A stretch of DNA of 41,009 bases, taken from NCBI GenBank assembly GCA_946413655.1, contig CAMKLO010000029.1, positions 1 to 41,009 of the forward strand. Reading direction: 5' to 3'. Below the pieces are notes generated by a model. The model had not been told where the DNA came from, did no database searches, and saw only the letters and a list, made by a program, of their open reading frames with translations. This DNA comes from an uncultured Fibrobacter sp. Lineage in GTDB: Bacteria; Fibrobacterota; Fibrobacteria; Fibrobacterales; Fibrobacteraceae. Positions within the stretch are counted from its first letter, which is position 1. Each line of letters opens with the position of its first letter. This document shows, in pieces, positions 16,861-26,804 of this stretch. The position numbers and the translations under genes are program-made.

Positions 16861-18597
16861 ATGAGCATCGGCGGAATTACATTCAAGACCATCAACGGCA
16901 AGCGTTACGCTTACTATCAATGGACCGAAAACGGCAAACAACACAGTCGCCGTGTCAAAGACGACGAATTTGCGGAGCTCGCTACAAAAATAGCTGCCGA
17001 GAAAGCGAAAAAAAATTCGTCAAAAAACATTCAGCAACTGATGGTCGCTGAAAACATCGCCCCATATTCCGCCAAACCCGAATTCAAGACCGACATAAAA
17101 ATTGGAGTACAGCTCACTCGTTTTTTTGAACCCGTCATGAAATGGAAAAAGCGTGAATGCTTCAACACGCTCCACGATTACATTTACGGAGAAAACAACG
17201 ACCGAGTCCTCATCCTTTACGGACTGCGCCGCACAGGCAAAACCACGCTCATCCGCCAACTCATTGGAGAAATGCCTACCGACATGCAGCAGAAAACGGC
17301 ATTCATCCAGCTGAGTTCTAGGCATTCACTCGCCGACGTCAACCACGACCTCAAACTGTTAGAATCGCTCGGCTTCCGTTACGTATTCATTGACGAAGTG
17401 ACCTTGCTCAACGATTTCATCGAAGGCGCCGCATTATTCTCCGATATTTTCGCCGCCGGTGGCATGAAAGTGGTTCTGTCAGGAACCGATTCTTTGGGAT
17501 TCGTTTTCTCTGAAGACGAGCAACTTTACGACCGTTGCATTTTGTTACACACGACATTCATCCCCTATCGCGAATTTGAAAACGTTCTTGGAATTGCTGG
17601 CATCGATAAATTTATCGAGTTCGGTGGAACGATGAGCATGGGCGGGAGCAACTACAATACAGACAAGTTTACTTTCGCCACACCCAAAAGCGCAAACGAT
17701 TATGTAGACTCCGCCATTGCACGCAACATCCAACATTCCCTCAAATGCTACCAGCACGAAGGGCATTTCCGCGCATTGCAAGATCTATACAATGCTGGCG
17801 AATTAACGAGCGCCATCAATCGCATCGTCGAAGACGTCAACCACAGATTTACCATAGACGTACTGACTAAAAAATTCAAGTCAAGCGATTTGAGAATTTC
17901 AGCATCGAATTTGCGTTGCGACAGAAATAAGCCCACAGACATTCTCGATCGCATTGACATCAATTCCGTCACCAAGCGATTAAAACATCTTTTGCTCATT
18001 AAAGACAAAACTGAACAATCTGTAGAAATCAGCGAGCCACACCGCATAGAAATCAAGGAATATCTCGATTTACTCGACCTGACCTGCGACATTGACATTG
18101 TCAACATGTCCAACTTGAATGAACACCGCACACGTACAGTTCTTTCGCAACCAGGACTCCGTTACGCCCAAGCGTCTGCTCTCATCAAGAGCCTTTTGCT
18201 AGACGAGACTTTCAAACAAGTTCCGATTACTGAGCGTATGGCAATCGAGAAACGAATTCTCGATGAAATCCGTGGACGCATGATGGAAGAAATCGTACTC
18301 CTGGAAACCAAAATTGCAAACCCTACAAAGCAAGTTTTCCAGTTGCAATTCGCCGTTGGCGAATTCGACATGGTGGTATTCGACCCGCAAAACGCCTGTT
18401 CCGAAATTTACGAAATAAAGCACAGCGACAAGATAGCTGAAGAGCAATGTCGCCATCTACTCGACCCTAAGAAATGCGCCAAGACGGAATTCCGCTACGG
18501 AAGAATCCTAAGCAAGAACGTTATCTATCGCGGGGCAAAAGACCTCTTTGGAAATATCAATTACCTGAATGTAGAAGAGTATTTGAAAGGACTATAA
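16861..18597 (+). CDS. P-loop ATPase fused to a PD-(D/E)XK nuclease-like C-terminus
   Basis: A 578-residue protein resembling the AAA_14/DUF4143-type ATPases. Residues 1-40 look like a small beta-rich module (ITFKTINGKRYAYYQWTENG) of a kind seen at the start of DNA-binding proteins. Walker A is GLRRTGKTT (121-129) and Walker B FRYVFIDE (172-179), followed by VLSGTDS. The C-terminus has EFDMVVFD near residue 502 and EIYEIKH near 517, the spacing of a PD-(D/E)XK nuclease core. Such proteins are common in variable regions, some linked to defence or mobile elements; no role is proven. It is preceded by an operator-like palindrome and stands alone. Confidence 0.75.
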   Translation: MSIGGITFKTINGKRYAYYQWTENGKQHSRRVKDDEFAELATKIAAEKAKKNSSKNIQQLMVAENIAPYSAKPEFKTDIKIGVQLTRFFEPVMKWKKRECFNTLHDYIYGENNDRVLILYGLRRTGKTTLIRQLIGEMPTDMQQKTAFIQLSSRHSLADVNHDLKLLESLGFRYVFIDEVTLLNDFIEGAALFSDIFAAGGMKVVLSGTDSLGFVFSEDEQLYDRCILLHTTFIPYREFENVLGIAGIDKFIEFGGTMSMGGSNYNTDKFTFATPKSANDYVDSAIARNIQHSLKCYQHEGHFRALQDLYNAGELTSAINRIVEDVNHRFTIDVLTKKFKSSDLRISASNLRCDRNKPTDILDRIDINSVTKRLKHLLLIKDKTEQSVEISEPHRIEIKEYLDLLDLTCDIDIVNMSNLNEHRTRTVLSQPGLRYAQASALIKSLLLDETFKQVPITERMAIEKRILDEIRGRMMEEIVLLETKIANPTKQVFQLQFAVGEFDMVVFDPQNACSEIYEIKHSDKIAEEQCRHLLDPKKCAKTEFRYGRILSKNVIYRGAKDLFGNINYLNVEEYLKGL

Positions 18598-18960
18598 GAA
18601 TCGACACAATCCCATTCGTTTTAAGTCATCCCCAAATTCAGAAAATCACCTGTTGTTCCACAAGCACTTCACCCTCTTGCATACGCTGCAGAATATTTGT
18701 ATATCTAATAACGTGATTCGACCGTCCTGCTGACTGAGGCGTAGGCATCCACGAGCAGGTTCGTTCCCTCTCGCAGTTGTAGGTCCGGTTTTGACTTGGC
18801 ACAAGCCTTGGCCTTGGAATACCCATGCGGAATACGCTGCGATACATATACCGAATCGCATAGCGATCGGCTTCCATATAATCGATATTCAAATACACAC
18901 CCGTTGTGTACGTTTTGTACGTACGCAAAAACAAGCTATTCAAGTAGCAAAGGATCCTTT
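18598..18960. other. 363-bp leader region before the Rpn-like gene
   Basis: No convincing gene. The minus strand is open for 101 codons (18638-18943), with protein-like composition in its second half, but it has no good start signal or homologue I recognise. Near 18896-18935 there are short repeats around TGTACG/GTACGTACG. It may be a decayed gene, or a regulated leader of the downstream gene. Confidence 0.35.
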
Positions 18961-19905
18961 ATGAACAAGGAACAATACGCAGGCATGCTCAAGGATATAT
19001 GCGATACCCACAAGCAAGGGGGCGACGTGTCCGCTTGCATAGCCAAATACAATGAACGCTTCAAGTATGTCTATATCTACAACGACTCTATTTTCAAGTT
19101 GCTTTTCGGAACTCCCGAAAACGAATCGATTACGGTAGACTTTCTTAACGCCGCTCTTCATCTTTATGGGAGCAACTGCATCGAACACCTTTCCTTTGTG
19201 AATCCTGAACTCCCCGGAGCATTCAACAAAAACACTACTTCGGATATCGTCGCCGAAGACCAAGGTTTAGACCGTATCGTACTGGAAGTCCAACATGTCG
19301 AAGACAAAAGTTTCAACGGTCGTCTAGTGTATTACGCCGCGAAACATACGATCGCAAGCCAAGTCAAAGGCCAGTTTTACAACCTGAAAAACCTGAACCT
19401 AATCAGTCTCCAGATGTTCGTCGGATTCCCGGAATCGCTCAATTACTTGCATATGATCCGTCTCAAGAATCAGGACAACGAGGAATTTTATAAGAAGCAA
19501 ACCATCACTCTAGTAGAAATCCCCAAATTTTTGAAAGGACAATATGGAGCAGATAATAGTATGCTCGCTCAGTGGCTGCGCGTATTCGACGGGTTGAACA
19601 AGGAAAAGCCTATACCCGTGTCGGAAGGGTCTCAATTCGCCCTATTGCAAGAAAAAGCAAAATTATGTAACTTTACAAAAGACTTTCTTGTAAGCGAGGC
19701 AATGAAGATGAGCGACCGCGAATACGAACTTTACGTCGAGAAAAAGCACGCCCGTTCTGAAGGTCGTGCCGAAGGCCGTACCGAAGAGCGTCGTGAAATT
19801 GCAACAGCCATGCTCGCAGAAGGCGATTCTGTCGAGAAAGTCGTGCGCATTTCCAAGCTGACCGAAACCGAAGTTCTCGCCATCAAGGCAAGCCTTGAAC
19901 ATTAA
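18961..19905 (+). CDS. Rpn/PDDEXK-family nuclease-like protein (TIGR01784 type)
   Basis: A 314-residue member of the family annotated as 'PD-(D/E)XK nuclease family transposase' or Rpn recombination-promoting nuclease. The N-terminal typical segment YNDSIFKLLFG..EN is followed by the nuclease core: SDIVAED (Asp95) and IVLEVQ (Glu109-Val-Gln111), with the ExQ form common in this family. The C-terminus has the usual charged helical tail, SEGRAEGRTEERREIA, ending in a helix-turn-like segment VEKVVRISKLTETEVLAIK. The start was set at the ATG after AAAGGAT; an upstream extension of the frame is not protein-like. These genes occur in many diverged copies in host genomes; no transposon ends were seen here. 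Confidence 0.85.
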   Translation: MNKEQYAGMLKDICDTHKQGGDVSACIAKYNERFKYVYIYNDSIFKLLFGTPENESITVDFLNAALHLYGSNCIEHLSFVNPELPGAFNKNTTSDIVAEDQGLDRIVLEVQHVEDKSFNGRLVYYAAKHTIASQVKGQFYNLKNLNLISLQMFVGFPESLNYLHMIRLKNQDNEEFYKKQTITLVEIPKFLKGQYGADNSMLAQWLRVFDGLNKEKPIPVSEGSQFALLQEKAKLCNFTKDFLVSEAMKMSDREYELYVEKKHARSEGRAEGRTEERREIATAMLAEGDSVEKVVRISKLTETEVLAIKASLEH

Positions 19906-19930
19906 CATTTCGCCGTCAAAAATATGCAAA

Positions 19931-19957
19931 AAGGTAGTCTAAGGACTACCCTTTTTT
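19931..19957. terminator. Bidirectional terminator
   Basis: GGTAGTC (19933-19939) pairs with GACTACC (19944-19950); T runs follow on both strands. It serves the Rpn-like gene and the convergent double-AAA gene. Confidence 0.85.
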
Positions 19958-19975
19958 GCATGCACAGCAACACCC

Positions 19976-22279
19976 CTACAATCCCAACTTTCGCCCCTGA
20001 TGTTCATCCTTATTCGCGAGTTCTTCGAGCATGTTCTGCAAAATCAATTCTCGCGTCCTCAACTCATTAGGAACATACGCCAATTTACGGCGAACATTTT
20101 GGAAATCGCTAATAGAAATATTATCATAAGCAAGAACTTCCCTTGGGCATTTATCCCCAAAGAACGTAGCCCACGTTTTCGAAACTTGCTTAGATTCCAT
20201 GTAGTCAAACGCCAGTTTTAGCTGAAAACGCCGACGGATAGCCCAATCCAGAACATTCTCGTAATTCGTCGCCGCGATAAGCATTCCATTGAACGCATCC
20301 ATTTGACAAATAAACTCATTTACCAAAGTTACTTCCCAGTGATTTTTCGCATTGCTACGATTTTCAAAGAAGCTATCAGCCTCATCAATGAAAAGAATGG
20401 CATCGCCCTGCTCGGCCTCCCTAAACATTTCACGAATGTTGCGTTCCGTGTCACCCACAATTCCACCAAGGATATCACTTGCACGCTTCACAAGCAAATC
20501 ACGACCAAGAATATCTTGAGCAATATGTTTTGCATAAGCCGACTTTCCCGTTCCTGGAGGACCATACAAAAAGATATTCAAGTTTTCTTTGCGACCATTC
20601 AATTTCGAGGCACGCCATTGCATGTCAAAATTTTTGAGCATAGGAACAACATAATCGGTATTCTTAACATCACCGCATGAAATCCGAACACAGTCCACAT
20701 TGTATTCGTTTCCATTTGAATTTTGTGAACCCATTGAGATACCCAAAAGTTTGGCATGAGACGAAGCAATCTCACGAACCACATTCAACGGGGAAAAATC
20801 CGCCGTCTGCATCCGCTGCGCTTGACGAACCGCCAAAGTAATGCTCCCCGCCATCACGGGAATTTCCTTGGCAACGCTCTCTATTTCATCGTCGCACAAA
20901 ATCGATTCCGCCTGCTGCGCTTTAAGAACAGACTGCCAAATCGCAACACGCTCCTTATTGCTGAACGTGAAAAATTCCAGCGAATAGTCAAACCGGCGAC
21001 GAGTACTGTTTTCAATAGAATCAATATTATTCGTTATCCAAATGACAGGCGTTTTCAGATTCTCAAAAATGATATTCAGCAAACCCTTTTCGGCCTTATT
21101 CAAGACCAAATCCGCCTCGTCCATCAAGATTACGCCACCGCTCCGCTCACACTCCCAATCGGCAAGCAACATGGAACGCAAACGAGTCTGCAAAAGGGAT
21201 TCCTTATCCATAGATTCGTCACCCATGCCGACAGCAAGCAAAGGCACATTCAATTCCTGAGCAAGCGCTTTCGCAAGTTCCGTTTTACCAGTCCCCTCAC
21301 GACCGTAAAAAAGAATATTGAGAGGAGCGCCCTTCTGATGAGTTTTCAGCATCTGCAAAACAAAGGATGCCTGCGGATTCGTCTTGGAAATCTGAGCATA
21401 ATCGACACAAGGCTTTGGCGCCGTTTTCAAATCCATAATCCTCGACATATCCGAAAAGCCATACAGAAAATCGCTAACCTCGTTCGCCAAATACAGTTCA
21501 CGCCGCTTGATTCTTAAATCCGAATTTCGGAACGATTCCTCCATACACACCAACTGGAACTTGATAAGAGCACTCTCCTTAGAACAAAGATTATGCAGCA
21601 CAGTCGAATCAAGCCCCGCAATCAAAGAAATCCGCCTAAACGAGCCCCGATCATACGAATCAAAAAAATCGAACATTTCCGAAATTTTTTCAACCTTAAA
21701 AAACAAATTATGATGATCGCGAAGCCACAAGTACAACACAAGTTCCAAGGCCTCATCCGAAAGATGGAAAAGACGCTTCAATTCAAACGCCCTTTGCATC
21801 GACACATCGCCTTCATCGCATCCCTTGGCAAGCCAATTTGCGGAACACTCTGTAATCGACCGAGAGAGCAACTGGCGCGTATAAGTATCGCCATCGCCCC
21901 AATGAGCGAGAATGTTCAGAAATTGCCTAGCAAAAATCATTCTTCTACTTCTATGAAATTCCTCTAGAAGATCCTTCGCCTTGTACGACTTGTTCTCAAT
22001 CTCCGTCGTAATTCTAATAGAAAGATCAATGCTATCGCGAACTTCATACACCCTATCCATAAGATTCACTATACTGTCATCTGTCATATACTTTTCGCAA
22101 AAGACTCGACAATTCCCATCTGGATAATACCGCATAAAGCGGCTCCAAAATTCCATGATTTTCAAGTCCATAAAAGTCGGCTGACCGCTCTGAGACTTTT
22201 CGGAGACGTTTTCTTTGCCAAGCATTTCGCGCTTATTTTTCAAGTAATTTTCGATTGTATTTTCGTAATGTAACTGCAT
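19976..22279 (-). CDS. Double-AAA ATPase of an accessory island
   Basis: A 767-residue cytoplasmic protein with two AAA modules of the SpoVK/Cdc48-like kind (COG0464-like). Residues 1-300 are a helical N-terminal region without a known motif. Module 1: Walker A GREGTGKT (326-333), Walker B GGVILMDEAD (381-390), then STRRRFDYSLEF. Module 2: Walker A GPPGTGKS (573-580), Walker B AILFIDEAD (627-635), and an IRRRFQLKLAF arginine segment. Both look active. The frame stays open 15 codons upstream, but the start was placed at MQLHYENT because GAGG lies 7 bp before it and the predicted transcription start falls downstream of the longer start. It has its own island-type dyad promoter 40 bp upstream. 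Target unknown; probably a remodeller of protein or nucleoprotein complexes. Confidence 0.8.
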   Translation of the reverse strand: MQLHYENTIENYLKNKREMLGKENVSEKSQSGQPTFMDLKIMEFWSRFMRYYPDGNCRVFCEKYMTDDSIVNLMDRVYEVRDSIDLSIRITTEIENKSYKAKDLLEEFHRSRRMIFARQFLNILAHWGDGDTYTRQLLSRSITECSANWLAKGCDEGDVSMQRAFELKRLFHLSDEALELVLYLWLRDHHNLFFKVEKISEMFDFFDSYDRGSFRRISLIAGLDSTVLHNLCSKESALIKFQLVCMEESFRNSDLRIKRRELYLANEVSDFLYGFSDMSRIMDLKTAPKPCVDYAQISKTNPQASFVLQMLKTHQKGAPLNILFYGREGTGKTELAKALAQELNVPLLAVGMGDESMDKESLLQTRLRSMLLADWECERSGGVILMDEADLVLNKAEKGLLNIIFENLKTPVIWITNNIDSIENSTRRRFDYSLEFFTFSNKERVAIWQSVLKAQQAESILCDDEIESVAKEIPVMAGSITLAVRQAQRMQTADFSPLNVVREIASSHAKLLGISMGSQNSNGNEYNVDCVRISCGDVKNTDYVVPMLKNFDMQWRASKLNGRKENLNIFLYGPPGTGKSAYAKHIAQDILGRDLLVKRASDILGGIVGDTERNIREMFREAEQGDAILFIDEADSFFENRSNAKNHWEVTLVNEFICQMDAFNGMLIAATNYENVLDWAIRRRFQLKLAFDYMESKQVSKTWATFFGDKCPREVLAYDNISISDFQNVRRKLAYVPNELRTRELILQNMLEELANKDEHQGRKLGL

Positions 22280-22306
22280 GGTTTTAACCTCAATTTTACA
22301 CCATGC

Positions 22307-22338
22307 AATATAAAAGAAACGCACGACAATTGATGTCG
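22307..22338 (-). promoter_or_regulatory. Island dyad promoter (a), for the double-AAA gene
   Basis: CGACA (22324-22328), 5 nt, TGTCG (22334-22338); on the minus strand TGTCG is followed by 11 nt and TATATT (22307-22312). Here the stem extends to GCACGACA/TGTCGTGC. Predicted leader about 20 nt. Confidence 0.7.
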
Positions 22339-22403
22339 TGCGAGTGATTATTTCAAAAAAAAATTCTAGTTCTAAAGTTATTTAAAAATCGGCTTAATTT
22401 TTA

Positions 22404-24794
22404 TTAAACTATGATATTATCAAGTTCCTTAAAAAAGTCTAGCCCATCCAAATAATGAAATTTTTTCCCTATACTTTCATCATTTTCCAACACACACACA
22501 TCGTCATTTAGCAACCACTTAAAAAATCTATTTTTGTATTTGAATTTTATGTCTGTGCCCCAAAAAAATTCGCAACCTTCTATTTTTTGATCTGTATATA
22601 TTTTTTCTTGGCACTGAGGATCGGAATTTATTTTTCCACCATAGAACTTAGCAACAACTTTATTTCGATTATTCCCAATGTAAAACTTTTTCCACTCTTG
22701 TCCATTTCCACGACCATGCACTTTCAATAAATAGTGATCGCCATCTTTGTCTAATTGATACCTATCTTTCACACCTGAAATAATTTCTTTTATATCGCCA
22801 AATACTTTCTTTTGCTCGCTATCCCAAAATTCTTGACCACATTCTGAACTCATCAAAAATCTATCAACACTTTCAACGGTTTGATCATTCAATAAAATCT
22901 TATTTAACCATGTTGGTATAGACGCATTAAAATATATTTGGTTCAAATTGTCAAAATCAGAAATTTTGTTCAAAAACATTTTTAACAAATCCGTATTCTT
23001 TTTAACAACTTCAGCATTTTCTTTTTCATCAAAGAACATCCTGATTTGATTCCACTTTAAATCACAATTCGTCCAATCCACTGCGCCACGCCCATTAATG
23101 AACAAAAATTTTATGGAACCTCTAAAAAAGGAGTATTTTTCAGCATCTACAATCAAATCTTCCCAAGTTTGATATTCGGAACCGTCAAGTCGTTTACAAG
23201 CACCATCATATTTTCGCATATTTCCATTTTCATCTAGAATTTGCTTAGCCTTTTCACATTCTTCATAAAACCTTCTTGAAAAAAGATTGTTGCATTTAGG
23301 ACATTTTTTCAACGATTCATACACATTATGGCTATCTATAGTTTGAATTGTTTCTATAGCCGCCCTAATCGCTTCTGTACTTCTAATCTGAGGATCTCCG
23401 TCCATTAGTATGCCCGACACAAGATTCCAAACAAAGCGCATCCAACGGCGGAGGGTTGTAGAATCAAAATCGCCATCTATAAAATACTTACAAACCGCAA
23501 AAAAAACTACGCGGTGAATTTGGCTTAGTGTTGTAATTTTATCAGTTATTTTCACAAACTGAGCATCGTCTTTTACATCATTTTTATATTCAGGAATAAA
23601 CCTAAAGCTATCATCCCATCCACACAAAATATTTTTTTCAAAGTCTTGTAATTGATTATTTTTTTTCAAAAAAGCAATCTTGTCCAATATAACTTCTAGT
23701 TTTTCAAAACATTCAATTGGAATTGATTTATCATAATATTCATACGGATCAAATAACGAATATAACTCATTTTCATTGTTTAAGTATTTGTACGATTTGT
23801 TTACATTTTCACGTTGTCGAATTTCCCTACCATCTACCTCGCCCTTACCAACCAATAAAACTGGTTTTCCATCATCATATTTGGCAAGAATAAGTTCGTT
23901 CCAAAAGAATCTGTTGATAAAGGCTAAATAAATATCATCCACTTCATTTTTCTTTGATCTTTTATCCCAAAAAACATTTATCCATATCGTATCCATTTTT
24001 ATGGGAATACCTCGCTCAGGATCAAGCATTCGATTCCAACTATCTTTATTAGAACTGATTTTTGATTGATTTTCAATATACCCAATCAAATCAGCTTTAA
24101 AATTTTCAAAATTAGTTAGTTGTTTACCTCTAGCATTCATTTTAATATACAAATCATCAGAAAGACCAAAGTCCTTAAGGGGTAGATGAGAGAAAACTAT
24201 TTTCTTTTGTTCGGCCAAACATTTCCAGTACAACAAGAATTTTTCATCATCCGTATCTTTAAAAATATTTTCAATACAATCCAAAACATCAGTATTTTGG
24301 GAGGCGTTTCTCCCAAGCATTCTCAACATAGACTGTATTGTGGGATCCTGTTTCCAAACAGAATAAAACCACGTTTGTTTTTCTATAAAATCAACTATAC
24401 TTCCATCTTTATATTTAGAAAAATAACTCGAGTTGCACAGACTCCGACAGAATTCTCGCGAAGATATTCTCGTTTCATAAGTAAATTGATTCAATATTTT
24501 ACAATTTTCATCATTTAACACTCCCGCCTTCAATGCAATATACCAGTGTAACAGCCACAATGTTGTTAAACGTTGTTGCCCATCGAGCGGATTCAATCTG
24601 AAGCCTCCCGAACTGTATACGAAATCTAACTTCAACTCGCCTTGCTCATCATCCAGCGCATCCTTTAAATCATTCAAGAACGTTTTGCGCAAATTTTCTT
24701 TACCTATTCGACCTTGAGCATAATCTCGTTGAATTATAGGGATTTCTATTTCATTATTTTTTATAAAATTCCAAAATGTAATTGCATTTTCCAT
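22404..24794 (-). CDS. DUF262-domain (GmrS/ParB-like) protein, second of a pair
   Basis: A 796-residue protein. The N-terminal DUF262 domain is clear: IPIIQRDYAQGR near residue 20, NPLDGQQRLTTLWLL near 68, and YIKMNARGKQLTNFENFKADL near 200, the signature of the NTP-using subunit of GmrSD-type modification-dependent restriction. The C-terminal half shows no DUF1524/HNH motif; it contains a CPKC segment with nearby Cys and a long unknown domain, so it may be a recognition partner. The start MENAITFW lies 2 bp after the stop of the upstream DUF262 gene, with GAGGAAA inside that gene, which implies coupled translation. Strongly A+T-rich compared with the flanking core genes, suggesting transfer. 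Confidence 0.82.
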   Translation of the reverse strand: MENAITFWNFIKNNEIEIPIIQRDYAQGRIGKENLRKTFLNDLKDALDDEQGELKLDFVYSSGGFRLNPLDGQQRLTTLWLLHWYIALKAGVLNDENCKILNQFTYETRISSREFCRSLCNSSYFSKYKDGSIVDFIEKQTWFYSVWKQDPTIQSMLRMLGRNASQNTDVLDCIENIFKDTDDEKFLLYWKCLAEQKKIVFSHLPLKDFGLSDDLYIKMNARGKQLTNFENFKADLIGYIENQSKISSNKDSWNRMLDPERGIPIKMDTIWINVFWDKRSKKNEVDDIYLAFINRFFWNELILAKYDDGKPVLLVGKGEVDGREIRQRENVNKSYKYLNNENELYSLFDPYEYYDKSIPIECFEKLEVILDKIAFLKKNNQLQDFEKNILCGWDDSFRFIPEYKNDVKDDAQFVKITDKITTLSQIHRVVFFAVCKYFIDGDFDSTTLRRWMRFVWNLVSGILMDGDPQIRSTEAIRAAIETIQTIDSHNVYESLKKCPKCNNLFSRRFYEECEKAKQILDENGNMRKYDGACKRLDGSEYQTWEDLIVDAEKYSFFRGSIKFLFINGRGAVDWTNCDLKWNQIRMFFDEKENAEVVKKNTDLLKMFLNKISDFDNLNQIYFNASIPTWLNKILLNDQTVESVDRFLMSSECGQEFWDSEQKKVFGDIKEIISGVKDRYQLDKDGDHYLLKVHGRGNGQEWKKFYIGNNRNKVVAKFYGGKINSDPQCQEKIYTDQKIEGCEFFWGTDIKFKYKNRFFKWLLNDDVCVLENDESIGKKFHYLDGLDFFKELDNIIV

Positions 24795-24796
24795 AA

Positions 24797-26698
24797 TTAT
24801 TTCCTCAATTCGTTTAAGCATTCCTCAAGGCTGCGCAAATAACCATTCGCATCACTTTTCGTCCAATAGTTAGGATCATTCATTGTTGTAGAATAATACT
24901 TCATGAAAACATGTTTAGTACACAAAGGAACAAAAGATGATTTTGCGTTTCTTTCTTCGCCTATCTGAATTTTCCCATTGCCATCAAATTCAGGAATTGG
25001 AATCAGTTTACCTTTATCTTTACCAATAATAACACGTCTTTTTCCCGAAAAAATAGCATTCCCATATCCACGATTTGTCCCAGAATCTAAAAGAGTATAA
25101 TTCCAAATTCTATTTTTTTCTTGTATTGACCAATCATTCTTTTCAGAGAACATTTTTTTTACAGATTGGAATATCTTTCTTTTTTCACCTTCATCAACTT
25201 CAAAATATTTTTTTATACTTTCTTGAGTTTCATTATCTGCACCTAAATATACATTTAACAACCACTCCTTTTGCGTTTCAACATCTTCCTCTAAATTTGT
25301 TGTATTCGAGTTTATATGTTCAACATCCCATTCTTCAAGTTTAAATAAATGGAACGGGAACTTAATAAACACCCCCATTTGGTATTTATCGTTTTTCAAA
25401 TTATTTGCATTTTGATTAATGATTGTTTGAATGTTATGAAACAACAAAATTGGTTTACACTTTCGTTTATCGTTTCCGTCTTCATTATATTGTGCATCTA
25501 AAGGAGGACATTTTTTTATTATACTCCGTATGTTTTCTTTCAAAAAACCTTCAAAAGTATCTTTATCCGGAGAATCCTCCCATTGTTTTACAAACGTTTC
25601 TAAAGAGCCATCTTTACACGCAATTAAGAAACCAATGTAATGGTATATTTCCAAATCATTATACCATTCAGAGAAAATCCTAAAATAATCTTTTACACAC
25701 TTCCAACATTCATCAATATTTTTCTTTTTTGCCTTAAACAATTCATAAAAATAACGAAACGTTCTGTATTCATCATCCCCTATTTCTTTCAATTGTTTTT
25801 CTTCTAACTCAAATTTATTTTGATCACAAATCAATTTAAAGATTAAATCTATTCGTGTTTGCGGATTATACCCCTTTTCATTCAAGAAAAGCCAAAATTC
25901 GTCATTCTGTAGTGTATATTCAATATTATCCCACTCACTCGCCATTTCCTGTTGTCTTAATTTCAAGTGTTCTTCTTTGCACTTATCAAAATTTGAACTA
26001 TTCAAAAACAAAGCTTTAATAAGTTCCGCATTAGTCAACGGGATTTGGCCAATATTCAAACGAGTGAAAACCTTTATTGGATTCTCATCTAAAGATTCAT
26101 ACCAAATAAACCTAACATTATTAGCTTTATCACGTCGCGGTTCTTTGCCGTCTAATTCATATGTAAGCAGCGCATTACAAAAATACCCCATGTTTACACC
26201 GCTGTTTTCAAGCCATTTTTCAACAACAATTGCCGCACGACTCATATAGTGAAAATCAATATACAAATTACATTCTTCATGTACATCCGCTATATTTTCA
26301 AGAAAAGATGCTATTGATAAATTACTTGGTTCACGCTGATATTTAAATTGATAACATTCTGTTGACAAATTTAACAACTCAAGGACTTTTTTTACTTTTT
26401 TCAATATGATATACATTGTAGTCAAGCGTTGCTGGCCATCGATTACCTCATACCAAACTTCATCTATCGCAATATTATTGATTTTCTTTTCTTCACTTGA
26501 CATTTTTCTCACAACAAGCGGCTGAACACAGTAAAATTCATACTCTTTATTCTTTTTTTGTGCAAATTCCCACAAATCATTAAGCAGATCTCTAACCTGC
26601 TGATCCGTCCAACGATAACCGCGCTGATAACTCGGAATAAAGAACTTCATTCCGAGAAGTTCTTTTACAGATTTTAATTCAATTCTATTCTCTACCAT
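24797..26698 (-). CDS. DUF262-DUF1524 protein, GmrSD/SspE-like nuclease
   Basis: A 633-residue protein with the architecture of single-chain GmrSD enzymes. N-terminal DUF262: FFIPSYQRGYRW (about 17-28) and VIDGQQRLTTMY (about 84-95), plus FTRLNIGQIPLTNAELIKA. C-terminal DUF1524 HNH nuclease: EEWDVEHI with His461, and RIWNYTLLDSGTNRGYGN with the second-part Asn533 region and GKRR. Known relatives cut modified (glucosylated or phosphorothioated) phage DNA using an NTP. Catalytic motif looks intact. AGGAAT precedes the ATG. It is translationally coupled to the second DUF262 gene, so the two probably act together. A+T-rich. Confidence 0.85.
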   Translation of the reverse strand: MVENRIELKSVKELLGMKFFIPSYQRGYRWTDQQVRDLLNDLWEFAQKKNKEYEFYCVQPLVVRKMSSEEKKINNIAIDEVWYEVIDGQQRLTTMYIILKKVKKVLELLNLSTECYQFKYQREPSNLSIASFLENIADVHEECNLYIDFHYMSRAAIVVEKWLENSGVNMGYFCNALLTYELDGKEPRRDKANNVRFIWYESLDENPIKVFTRLNIGQIPLTNAELIKALFLNSSNFDKCKEEHLKLRQQEMASEWDNIEYTLQNDEFWLFLNEKGYNPQTRIDLIFKLICDQNKFELEEKQLKEIGDDEYRTFRYFYELFKAKKKNIDECWKCVKDYFRIFSEWYNDLEIYHYIGFLIACKDGSLETFVKQWEDSPDKDTFEGFLKENIRSIIKKCPPLDAQYNEDGNDKRKCKPILLFHNIQTIINQNANNLKNDKYQMGVFIKFPFHLFKLEEWDVEHINSNTTNLEEDVETQKEWLLNVYLGADNETQESIKKYFEVDEGEKRKIFQSVKKMFSEKNDWSIQEKNRIWNYTLLDSGTNRGYGNAIFSGKRRVIIGKDKGKLIPIPEFDGNGKIQIGEERNAKSSFVPLCTKHVFMKYYSTTMNDPNYWTKSDANGYLRSLEECLNELRK

Positions 26699-26804
26699 AA
26701 AGTATTCCTATTCAAAAAAATATTTTATAAATATAACCAATCCTAGCAGAGATTTTTTTTCCTTTTACGAACCATCAAAATATTCAACGCTACAAAAAAA
26801 CATA

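Noticed and set aside
18961..19905. Complete insertion sequence around the Rpn-like gene
   Set aside because: No terminal inverted repeats or target duplication; the 'transposase' name of this family is historical.
22279..22324. Longer start of the double-AAA protein (15 extra residues)
   Set aside because: It would begin at or upstream of the predicted transcription start, inside the promoter dyad, and lacks a ribosome binding site.
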